Origin: Deltaproteobacteria bacterium
Lineage (GTDB): Bacteria > Desulfobacterota > Syntrophobacteria > Syntrophobacterales > Syntrophobacteraceae
DNA: 64,000 nucleotides
Assembly (NCBI GenBank): GCA_021777755.1
Contig: JAJYDE010000005.1
Span: 1-64,000 of the forward strand
Direction: 5' to 3'
Shown: piece by piece, positions 16,491 through 24,199 of the stretch
Numbering within the stretch: position 1 is the stretch's first letter
How the letters are laid out: each line of letters starts with the position of its first letter
Program-made: the position numbers and the translations under genes
Notes under the pieces: model-generated
Seen by the model: only the letters and a program-made list of their open reading frames with translations
Database searches by the model: none
Told to the model about the DNA's origin: nothing

Positions 16491-18074
16491 GTGCAGCATA
16501 ATAAGAAAGAAATCAAGCGCCGCAGGACATTCGGCATTATCAGCCATCCCGACGCCGGCAAGACGACGCTCACCGAGAAACTGCTTCTTTTCGGCGGGGC
16601 GATCCAGATAGCCGGGGCCGTAAAGGCCCGCAGGGCCGCCCGCCACGCCACCAGCGACTGGATGTCCATCGAGAAGGAAAGAGGGATCTCGGTCACCACC
16701 TCGGTTATGAAGTTCAACTATCGCGATTTGGAGATGAACCTTCTCGATACGCCGGGACACCAGGATTTTTCCGAAGACACCTACCGGGTGCTGACCGCGG
16801 TCGATAGTGCCCTCATGGTCATCGACTCGGGCAAAGGCGTGGAATCCCAGACCGAGAAGCTGATGGAGGTCTGCCGGATGCGCAACACCCCCATCATCAC
16901 CTTCATAAACAAACTGGACAGGGAAGGCTTGCCTCCCCTCGATCTTCTAAGCGAAATCGAAGACAAGCTCCAGATCGAGTGTACCCCCTTGACCTGGCCG
17001 GTGGGCATGGGCAAAAGATTCAAGGGGGTCTACAACCTTTTCCGCAAGGAACTCCATCTTTTTACCCCGGGGCAGGAAACCAGAAAGCAGGATGGAATTC
17101 TTATCCGGAGCCTGGAGGACCCGGAGCTGGACAGGCTCCTTGGAGGGCAGGCCGACGATTTGCGCTCCGATGTGGAACTCCTCGAAGGGGCGGCCAACCC
17201 CTTTGAACTCGATCACTATCTCAGGGGAAACCAGTCGCCGGTGTTTTTCGGCAGCGCGCTCAACAATTTCGGAGTAAGAGAACTCCTCGATGCGATCGTT
17301 GAAATGGCGCCCACCCCTGGGATGAGAGCCACGGCGACCCGAGAGGTCTCGCCTTTCGAGGAGGCTTTTTCCGGCTTTGTTTTCAAAATTCAGGCAAACA
17401 TGGATCCGGCTCACCGGGACCGCATCGCCTTTTTGAGGATCTGTTCGGGAAAGTTCACACGCGGGATGAAGGTGTTTCACCATCGTGTGGGCAAGGAAAT
17501 CTCCCTGGCCAATGCCACCATCTTCATGGCCCAGGACAGAACCAATGTCGAGGAAGCCTACGCCGGGGATATCATCGGCATCTACAATCACGGCACCATC
17601 AAAATCGGAGACACCTTCACCCAAAAGGAGCCGCTGCGGTTTACGGGGATCCCCAACTTCGCCCCCGAGCATTTCCGGCGGGTGATTTTGAATAATCCTT
17701 TCAAAGTCAAGCAACTGCAAAAGGGGCTGACTCAATTGGCCGAAGAAGGCGCCGTGCAGTTTTTTCGCCCGCTCCAGGGTTCGGATTACATCCTTGGGGC
17801 CGTCGGGGTCCTGCAGTTCGACGTGACGGTGGCGCGGCTTCAGGCCGAATACGGGGTGGATGCCGCTTATGAGCCCGTTAGCTTTTCCACGGCACGCTGG
17901 ATTGGCTGCGAGGACAAAAAGAAGCTGGAAGAATTCGAAAGAAAACACCTCTCCAACCTGGCTCACGATTCGGAGGGGCATCTGGCTTACCTGGCGCCCA
18001 GCGCATGGCGACTGGATTTTGTGATGGAAGACTGGCCGGCCATTTCTTTCAAAAAAACCCGGGAGCACTCTTGA
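16491..18074 (+). CDS. prfC: Peptide chain release factor 3
   Basis: This 527-residue translational GTPase recycles RF1/RF2 from the ribosome after peptide release. The P-loop region is [15 protein letters not shown] (about 18-32), with the RF3 switch I sequence [26 protein letters not shown] (G3) and NKLDRE (G4). Domain order (GTPase, two barrels, C-terminal domain) and length match E. coli RF3. The start is GTG at 16491 with GGAGG eight bases upstream; a nearby ATG at 16486 is out of frame. A MetE-like gene follows after 19 bases. Confidence 0.96.
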   Translation: MQHNKKEIKRRRTFGIISHPDAGKTTLTEKLLLFGGAIQIAGAVKARRAARHATSDWMSIEKERGISVTTSVMKFNYRDLEMNLLDTPGHQDFSEDTYRVLTAVDSALMVIDSGKGVESQTEKLMEVCRMRNTPIITFINKLDREGLPPLDLLSEIEDKLQIECTPLTWPVGMGKRFKGVYNLFRKELHLFTPGQETRKQDGILIRSLEDPELDRLLGGQADDLRSDVELLEGAANPFELDHYLRGNQSPVFFGSALNNFGVRELLDAIVEMAPTPGMRATATREVSPFEEAFSGFVFKIQANMDPAHRDRIAFLRICSGKFTRGMKVFHHRVGKEISLANATIFMAQDRTNVEEAYAGDIIGIYNHGTIKIGDTFTQKEPLRFTGIPNFAPEHFRRVILNNPFKVKQLQKGLTQLAEEGAVQFFRPLQGSDYILGAVGVLQFDVTVARLQAEYGVDAAYEPVSFSTARWIGCEDKKKLEEFERKHLSNLAHDSEGHLAYLAPSAWRLDFVMEDWPAISFKKTREHS

Positions 18075-18093
18075 CAGGGAGGGGCTGATACAA

Positions 18094-19125
18094 ATGAGCA
18101 TACCAGGAAATCTGCTTACCACCGCCATGGCGGTCATGCCTCACAGGGACGTGGACAGGGCGCTTTCGACCGCGCTTTCGCTGGATGTGCCTTTCTGGCC
18201 ACAGCTGCCGCTTCTTAGCTACTATGAGGATATGTATGTCCAGGCTTCCGAACGATTTCCCGGGATCGTGCTGGATATGCAAAATCGGACCCTGCGCTTT
18301 TCCATCGATAAATTCGGAGAGGAGTTCGAAGAAACCCTGGCCCATTTCGAAGAGGCCGAATATTTTGATGTGAGTGAAACTTATTCGGCCGTCTACAACC
18401 GCTTCCTCGAACTCGACCTCTCCGAGCGGCCGGCGATCCGAGGGCAACTCGAGGGTCCGATAAGTTTCGGGCTCAATATTCTCGACCAGGACAAGCGGCC
18501 CATTCTCTTCAATGACACCGTTAGAGCCTTCATGCTCGATTTCATGGCAAGGCGGGTCAACGCCCAGTTGAAAAGGCTGAAGGCCCTTAATTCAAATGCT
18601 TTCATGTTCATCGATGAACCGGGGCTGCAATACATTTTCAGCGCTCTTTCCGGCTATGACGCCGTAGGGGCCAGACAAGACATGGAATACTTTTTCGCCC
18701 AGGTGGAGCGCCCCAGGGGGGTTCATCTTTGCGGAAACCCGGACTGGGATTTCCTGCTGGGCCTCGACCTGGATGTCCTTTCTCTCGACGTCTACTCGAA
18801 CGGCGAAATCTTCGTTTCCTACGCCGAGCGCATCAAGCGTTTTCTGGACCGCGGCGGCCGGCTGGTATGGGGAATGGTTCCCACCAACTTCGAGCCGTTC
18901 GAAAAAGAAAACATGCAGTCTCTGGAGGCGATGCTTTTAAATTGCTGGCGGGTACTGGAGAAAAAAGGCATCGACACGGCTTTTCTGCTTTCCCGCAGCA
19001 TGATTTCTCCGGCCACCTGCTGCCTTGTAAATCCCGACGGCGCGGCCACGGTGGAAAAGGCCTTCGCCGCCGTAAAATCTCTTTCCCAAACTCTGCGCGA
19101 GCGTTTCAGGCTGACCGATTCCTGA
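18094..19125 (+). CDS. MetE-core-like (UROD/MetE superfamily) methyltransferase
   Basis: This 343-residue protein has the TIM-barrel fold of the cobalamin-independent methionine synthase C-terminal domain but no N-terminal duplicate. It carries candidate zinc ligands HLCGN (about 209-213) and a late cysteine in SPATCCLVNPDG (about 306-317), with FIDEPGLQ in the barrel. Short MetE-core proteins in anaerobes have been shown or proposed to make methionine from homocysteine using methyl-corrinoid proteins rather than methyl-folate. That would be a reasonable role here, but uroporphyrinogen decarboxylase-like or other corrinoid methyltransferase functions remain possible. It lies 19 bases after prfC and converges with a kinase gene 11 bases beyond its stop. 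Confidence 0.7.
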   Translation: MSIPGNLLTTAMAVMPHRDVDRALSTALSLDVPFWPQLPLLSYYEDMYVQASERFPGIVLDMQNRTLRFSIDKFGEEFEETLAHFEEAEYFDVSETYSAVYNRFLELDLSERPAIRGQLEGPISFGLNILDQDKRPILFNDTVRAFMLDFMARRVNAQLKRLKALNSNAFMFIDEPGLQYIFSALSGYDAVGARQDMEYFFAQVERPRGVHLCGNPDWDFLLGLDLDVLSLDVYSNGEIFVSYAERIKRFLDRGGRLVWGMVPTNFEPFEKENMQSLEAMLLNCWRVLEKKGIDTAFLLSRSMISPATCCLVNPDGAATVEKAFAAVKSLSQTLRERFRLTDS

Positions 19126-19136
19126 AATGGAATTCT

Positions 19137-20942
19137 TCAGACCTTTTTTAGTGCGAATGTAAACCGGGCGCCCTTGCCCGGAGTGCTTCCCGCTTCGATC
19201 CGGCCTTCGTGCTCGCCTATGATCTCTTTTACTATGGCCAGCCCCAGCCCGGAGGCCCCCTGCTCTTCGGCCCCCGAGGCCCGGAAGAATTTTTCGAAAA
19301 TATGGGGCAGATCTTCTTCCGGTATCCCCTGGCCGTTATCTTCGACCGTAAAAACCACCTCACCGTCGGCTTCCTGGCCGCGGAGGTCTACCTTGCCGCC
19401 CGGCGGGGTATGCCTCAAGGCATTGTTTAGCAAATTGGCGAAAACGATTTCCAGCCTCAAATTGTCGGCAAGAACAAAGGATGGACTGTCCGGCATGGAA
19501 ACGACAAGCGCCACCCCTTGGTCGGCAAAAGCCGTGTTTACCCTGGCGGCGGCCGAAAGCAGGAGTTCCTCGGCATTCAGCCGCACCTGATTAAGCCTGG
19601 AGCGCCCTGCTTCCATCTTTCCCAGTTCGAGAAGATTTTCGATTATCCTGTGAAGCCGCTCGCTTTCTTCCCGGGCCGCGGCCACAAGGTCCGACTGTTG
19701 CGGTGTCAAAATGCCCAGCTTTTCGTTCAAGAGCGCATGGGTTGCAAGCCTGATGGAGGTAAGGGGCGTCTTCAACTCGTGCGAGACGGTCGATATCAGG
19801 CCGCTTTTGACTTCATCGGCTTTTCGAAGCTTGGTGACATCGGCGAAAACCAGCGTGACGCCGATTATTTTTCTCTCGTCATCGAGGATTGGAACCGCTT
19901 CGGGCATGAAGAACCTCTCATCGCCGTCCTGGAACTTCTGGATCGCTGCGCCCCAGCCATCGCTTCGAATGGGGCGCGCTTCCCGGTTTGCCCGCTCGAA
20001 GAGCAATGCAAATCTTTCATTGCCCGCATCCTTGATCGAGCCTCCGGGTTTTAGAGAGAACATCTTCGCGGCAGCCTCGTTGGAAAGCTCGATCATCCCG
20101 GCGGGATTACAAACGGCCACTGCCTCCGGGAGGGAGTTCAGCACCGAATTGGCGGCCCTCTGTGAGCGCAGGAGTTGCTTACGGTCGGTTGTCCTGAACC
20201 GGCGAAGACTCGAAGCCATCTCGTTGAATGCCGAGGCCAGGTGGCCGATTTCATCCCTGGAGTTGACTTTTACAAAAAAATCGAGATTTCCCCTCTCAAT
20301 TTCATGCACCGAATTTATGAGGCCGGAGATGGACCTGGCCATCGAGCGCCAGATTATTCCACCCAGGAGCCCAGCGAGCACGATCCCGGTTATTACCAAC
20401 AGAACCAGGGTGCGGTTGGTTTCGGCCGCCTTCCTTCGTGCCTGCCCGTCGGTGGAGACCATGTTGTTCAAATTGAGGTCGGCGATTCGTTGTGCCAAGC
20501 TGGAAACAAGCCGGGACTGCGGCAGGAGCTTTTTACGGTAAAATTCCAGGCGTGTTTTCCCCTCCGCGGCAAGGGAAAAATAATTTTCGAACAGTTTTCG
20601 GTAGACATTCCACTGCTTGGTCAAAGCGTCGGTCAATTCCTGCTCCCCGGGGACCGTGACGTTACCCTGCTGGAAGCGGAGGTTATCGGTGAAGCTTCGT
20701 TCATTGGAGGAGATTTGCAGGTCGTTTTTGCCTTCATAGATGAATGTTTCCGCGGCTCGGTCCATTTCCTGGACGGCGTCTTTCATCTTCAGGCAGGCGG
20801 CGACCGAGTCGTAGTTTTCTCTGAAGATTTTTTGCAGCGTCCGGCTGGACATCGTAATGGTCCTGATACTGAGCAGGCCGAGCAGGATGAGAATGGCGAG
20901 AGGACCGCTCAGCGCCAGGACAAGTTTGGTTCTGAAGCTCAT
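19137..20942 (-). CDS. Membrane sensor histidine kinase (HAMP-PAS-HisKA-HATPase)
   Basis: This 601-residue inner-membrane kinase has a first transmembrane helix at about 8-28, a periplasmic four-helix-like sensor region to about 175, a second helix (TLVLLVITGIVLAGLLGGII), HAMP, a PAS domain (SVLNSLPEAVAVCNPAG) and a HisKA H-box (STVSHELKTPLTS). The HATPase carries N, G1 (DNGQGIPEEDLPHIFEKFF) and G2 (GLGLAIVKEI) boxes. All catalytic boxes are present. No response regulator is adjacent. Its start faces the KimA-like transporter across a 433-base spacer that holds a riboswitch on the other strand. The overall layout resembles KinB-type kinases; the signal is unknown. Confidence 0.9.
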   Translation of the reverse strand: MSFRTKLVLALSGPLAILILLGLLSIRTITMSSRTLQKIFRENYDSVAACLKMKDAVQEMDRAAETFIYEGKNDLQISSNERSFTDNLRFQQGNVTVPGEQELTDALTKQWNVYRKLFENYFSLAAEGKTRLEFYRKKLLPQSRLVSSLAQRIADLNLNNMVSTDGQARRKAAETNRTLVLLVITGIVLAGLLGGIIWRSMARSISGLINSVHEIERGNLDFFVKVNSRDEIGHLASAFNEMASSLRRFRTTDRKQLLRSQRAANSVLNSLPEAVAVCNPAGMIELSNEAAAKMFSLKPGGSIKDAGNERFALLFERANREARPIRSDGWGAAIQKFQDGDERFFMPEAVPILDDERKIIGVTLVFADVTKLRKADEVKSGLISTVSHELKTPLTSIRLATHALLNEKLGILTPQQSDLVAAAREESERLHRIIENLLELGKMEAGRSRLNQVRLNAEELLLSAAARVNTAFADQGVALVVSMPDSPSFVLADNLRLEIVFANLLNNALRHTPPGGKVDLRGQEADGEVVFTVEDNGQGIPEEDLPHIFEKFFRASGAEEQGASGLGLAIVKEIIGEHEGRIEAGSTPGKGARFTFALKKV

Positions 20943-21049
20943 GGATGGTTTCCTGCAAAGGTGATGGATGATCTTTGACGAGCCATCTTCAGATGCAATG
21001 ATATCCCCGGACTTCGATCAATAAAAGAAAAAGTGACAATTTTCATTTC

Positions 21050-21078
21050 TTGACATGGACTTTGCGGCGAACTACAGT
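21050..21078 (+). promoter_or_regulatory. Sigma70 promoter for the riboswitch-transporter transcript
   Basis: A perfect TTGACA (21050-21055) is followed after 17 bases by TACAGT (21073-21078). Predicted transcription would start near 21085, right at the 5' edge of the riboswitch aptamer. Confidence 0.7.
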
Positions 21079-21087
21079 GCACTGCTA

Positions 21088-21205
21088 ATTTTATCGCCGA
21101 ATCCGCAATCTGGAGCGGGGGACCCAAAATCAGGGGCGAATCGCCACACGGCGTAGGGCAACCTCTTAGGCCCGAGCCCGCCAGCTAACCTCGCAGGCGT
21201 CAAGA
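21088..21205 (+). ncRNA. c-di-AMP (ydaO/yuaA-type) riboswitch aptamer
   Basis: The conserved blocks of the ydaO class appear in order: CGCCGAATCCG (21095-21105), GGAGCGGGGGACCC, GGGGCGAATC (about 21133-21142), GTAGGGCAACCTC, and the hallmark CCCGAGCCCGCCAGCTAACC (21171-21190) ending TCGCAGGCG. A terminal helix can form between CGCC (21095-21098) and GGCG (21196-21199). This RNA class binds cyclic di-AMP and usually turns off potassium transporter or cell-wall genes. It sits between a good promoter and a KimA-like transporter, the same pairing as in Bacillus ydaO (kimA). Confidence 0.88.
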
Positions 21206-21300
21206 GGGTATTTTAAAGGACCGCATTCGGGCTCGACTCCTCCTGTGGTAAGGGGACGGCAGTCTTTCCCGGCTCCCACCTCTTTGCCGCCTTTTCGCCA
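21173..21300 (+). promoter_or_regulatory. Possible riboswitch expression platform
   Basis: CGAGCCCG in the aptamer core (21173-21180) is exactly complementary to CGGGCTCG downstream (21228-21235), giving an alternative pairing that would break the aptamer. Further on, AAGG(GGA)CGGCA (21250-21261) can pair with TGCCG(C)CTTTT (21285-21294), a weak terminator-like hairpin. These fit ligand-controlled termination, but folding was not computed. Confidence 0.5.
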
Positions 21301-21375
21301 TAAGCTCCGGGGATTTCGACATTTAGATTCGAAACGCCGCTAGTACTGTAATTTGCGAGGTCACCCAAGAGTCAC

Positions 21376-23262
21376 ATGAAGCTCATAGTTCTCGTGCTGT
21401 TAAATCTTTCCCTTGTGTGGACGTTTGTTCTCCTGCTGCGCAAGCCCAACCTCATCACCTACTCCCAGGCCGGACGACTCTGGCTTACATGGCTGGCCGT
21501 AGGTATCATAACCCTCATGGACGAATTTACGTCCATATTCTACGTACCCGCCGAGGCGCACAGGTTCATCGGGTTGAGCGCAATCGTCTTTATCGCTCTA
21601 ACCAGTATTCTCATGCGCTTTATGAGCACGCGGTTTACCGAAATAGCCGAAATTCTGGAGCATAACGGATTGATAGGCGGCGGGGTCTACTCCTTTTCCT
21701 ATCTCGTGCTCGGACCGATGATATCTTTTGTGGCCGTCTCCTCGATCATGGTCGATTACACCCTTACCGCCTGTATATCGGCTGTCAGTGCCGTTCTAAA
21801 CGCCGCCTCCTTCTTTCCCGATGTCGCCAAGGCTACCACGCTGGTCATCATACTCGTGCTGGCAATACTCTGGGCGATCGCGGGGCTCAATGTTCTGGGA
21901 ATCAGGGAGAACGCCAGGTTTACCTTTTTTGTCTTCGCCCTTGCCGCATTCGTGATCCTGAATCTGCTCGCCTCGGGGCTGGTCGGCTTTGACGCCGCGG
22001 CATGGGGTCGTCTCAAGCAATCGGGGGTCGATTCCTTGAGCTCCCTTCAAACAGGGTCCCTGCTCCACGACTACGGCAATTTCATATCTCACCTCGCCTT
22101 CTGCATCCTGGCCTATTCCGGTATAGAATCTGTGATCCAGACCGCCGGTTTGGTAAGAAGCTGGCGAGATTCACACAAAGCATATCTTTTCCTGGCCTGC
22201 ACGGTGGGGATCGTAACTCCGCTCGTGGCCGCCCTGGCGCTTAGCGCCCCCCTCAACTTCGTTGCCCATGAGGGAGACCTGATCACTCATTACGCCACGG
22301 TTCTCAATGGCACATTTTTCGGCATCATGGTCGCGGGGCTTGCCAGCCTGACCCTCACCATGGCCGTAAACACCGCCTTTGTGGCCTCGAGCGAACTGCT
22401 GGAGCGCGTGGCGCACCGCTACGGGTTTCATTGGCTCATCGCCACCAACCGCCGCAACTCCCTGTACCGGATCCACCTGATCAACGCCACATTTTTTTCG
22501 CTGATCGTCATTATCACGAGCGGCTCTCAGGAAGTGCTGGCCGATATGTACGCCATCGGGCTGGTTGCGAGTTTTTGCATAAACCTGGGGTCTTTGTTGA
22601 TCTACCGCTATTTTACGGGGACAAAGGAGGTTGTCACCTATTTTACCAGCCGGATCGGAACCCTCATTCTGTGGATAATCCTGATGGGCTGTTTTATTTT
22701 CCTGGCGATAGACAAACCGCACGGAACGGCGCTTTGGGCTGGCGTGACCGCGGTTGTACTCTTTGCCGGCGGGTTTTTGGCCAAGCATAGGGCCCCGGAA
22801 ATCGTCCAGATCGGTCAATCGGATAACGAGATGGAAATGATGCTGAATCTGTCGGAATCATCCGTGAACGACCTGCATGTAATCTTTCGACGCCCCCGGG
22901 AAGAATCCCTCGAAGAGCCCAAGGATAACGAGGCCTACATAACCTTTTTCACTCCCCGCCAGGGGATCCCGCCAAAGATCGCAAAGAACCATTTCCGGTT
23001 TCCTCTGACGCGCAGCACTCTTTATCAACGGATTTTTCTTCTGCTCAAGATGCTGCAATACGAACTGCCGGACAAAAATATCACCATTCATTTTGGCTGG
23101 CCCCTTTCCTCCTGGCTGGACAGATTGGCGATCGGGGTCATGGTTTTCAATATAATGAAGCTGCCCAAGAAATTTCCGGAGTTCAATTTTCAAATCGACT
23201 ATTTCGGGCAGCCTGCGCACTCGACAGCAGCGGTGATTGCGGCAACACTTTCGGAGAATTGA
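21376..23262 (+). CDS. KimA-like APC-superfamily transporter, probably potassium importer
   Basis: This 628-residue membrane protein has about 12 transmembrane helices and a soluble C-terminal domain (about residues 480-628). The LMDEFTSIFYVPAEAHRFIG and NGLIGGGVYSFSYLVLG segments, and the overall layout, fit APC-superfamily permeases of the KimA (YdaO) type, which import potassium with protons in Bacillus. KimA itself is 607 residues and is controlled both by a c-di-AMP riboswitch and by c-di-AMP binding. The riboswitch just upstream therefore supports a potassium role over amino-acid transport. Family assignment is by pattern and context; substrate not proven. The 3' end converges with an FkbM gene. 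Confidence 0.82.
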   Translation: MKLIVLVLLNLSLVWTFVLLLRKPNLITYSQAGRLWLTWLAVGIITLMDEFTSIFYVPAEAHRFIGLSAIVFIALTSILMRFMSTRFTEIAEILEHNGLIGGGVYSFSYLVLGPMISFVAVSSIMVDYTLTACISAVSAVLNAASFFPDVAKATTLVIILVLAILWAIAGLNVLGIRENARFTFFVFALAAFVILNLLASGLVGFDAAAWGRLKQSGVDSLSSLQTGSLLHDYGNFISHLAFCILAYSGIESVIQTAGLVRSWRDSHKAYLFLACTVGIVTPLVAALALSAPLNFVAHEGDLITHYATVLNGTFFGIMVAGLASLTLTMAVNTAFVASSELLERVAHRYGFHWLIATNRRNSLYRIHLINATFFSLIVIITSGSQEVLADMYAIGLVASFCINLGSLLIYRYFTGTKEVVTYFTSRIGTLILWIILMGCFIFLAIDKPHGTALWAGVTAVVLFAGGFLAKHRAPEIVQIGQSDNEMEMMLNLSESSVNDLHVIFRRPREESLEEPKDNEAYITFFTPRQGIPPKIAKNHFRFPLTRSTLYQRIFLLLKMLQYELPDKNITIHFGWPLSSWLDRLAIGVMVFNIMKLPKKFPEFNFQIDYFGQPAHSTAAVIAATLSEN

Positions 23263-23376
23263 TGGTTGGAGCGGCACACTTCGCCGCCTGTTCGACATAC
23301 GCCCCCCCGGCGGTCGAAGAGTCCATCGCCTTCCACAGGGGCACTGGGGGGGAAACGGCCCGGGGTTCGGCTGTAA

Positions 23377-24183
23377 CTATTCCGCAGCCTTGCGCCGCGC
23401 CATGAGCATACCGAGCCGAGGCGATCCGGGGTGAATCGGAAAGCGTTTGGTGACAAATCCCAGGGTCCCCAGGTAGTCTTCCAACGAATTGATATTATTG
23501 CGCCCCTCCCCGTTGTGGACTTCCATGACAATGTTTCCGATACGGTCCATGATCTCACGGGGGCAGTTGTATACTATTTCGAATTCGGCCCCCTCACAGT
23601 CCATCTTCAAGAGGTCGCATTTTTCCAGGCCGTTTTCTTCGAACACACCAGCCAATGAGACAGCCGGGATGGTGATCGTCTCCGTATTCTTCCTGCCGCC
23701 CTCACAGATTGAGGCGGCTGTTGTGTACCCTTCACCCGAGTAATGAAGGAGCAGGTCCGCGGAACGTCCCGCCACCGCCTTTTGAAAACAGACGGCGTTA
23801 TAGCCGGAGTTCATCCGCAGATTTCTCTCCAGTTGGCGAAAATTGGTGGGCACGGGTTCATATGAAATAACCTTGGTCGCATGCAGGCTGGAGAGAGCAT
23901 AAAGGGAGAAAAAACCTACATTGGCGCCTATATCGACCACCACGGGATTTTCTCCCAGCGAAAATCTTGTGCCCCGCGTGTAGCACTCCGACATGAAGAT
24001 TTCCCTGAACTCGGCCAAAAGCGCGCGCGGTGCCTCGATGAAAATCCCCTGCCTGGTTTTGAACAACACCGGGTCGGCCGAACTCAGACCGAATTTGATC
24101 GCCAGGTGAAGCTGCCAATTGGATATGTTTTTTACAAGATTGAAGTAGCGTATCGCATTCTTGGAAATATTTTTATAGAACAT
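23377..24183 (-). CDS. FkbM-family SAM-dependent methyltransferase
   Basis: This 268-residue protein has the class I methyltransferase nucleotide-binding motif VVVDIGANVGFFSLYAL (about 83-99), an acidic ISYEPVP loop and the FkbM-type LLKMDCEGAEFEIV segment. FkbM enzymes O-methylate sugars, lipids or natural products; in this setting a cell-envelope glycan is likely but unproven. I start it at ATG 24183; the frame continues upstream but would overlap lptD. It lies 16 bases after lptD, so it is the third gene of a folC-lptD-fkbM transcript. Confidence 0.87.
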   Translation of the reverse strand: MFYKNISKNAIRYFNLVKNISNWQLHLAIKFGLSSADPVLFKTRQGIFIEAPRALLAEFREIFMSECYTRGTRFSLGENPVVVDIGANVGFFSLYALSSLHATKVISYEPVPTNFRQLERNLRMNSGYNAVCFQKAVAGRSADLLLHYSGEGYTTAASICEGGRKNTETITIPAVSLAGVFEENGLEKCDLLKMDCEGAEFEIVYNCPREIMDRIGNIVMEVHNGEGRNNINSLEDYLGTLGFVTKRFPIHPGSPRLGMLMARRKAAE

Positions 24184-24199
24184 GCTGGTTCCAAATCTG

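Noticed and set aside
18094..19125. Uroporphyrinogen decarboxylase
   Set aside because: The overall pattern and HxC / late cysteine ligands fit MetE-core better; no heme-biosynthesis neighbour. Kept as an alternative in the entry.
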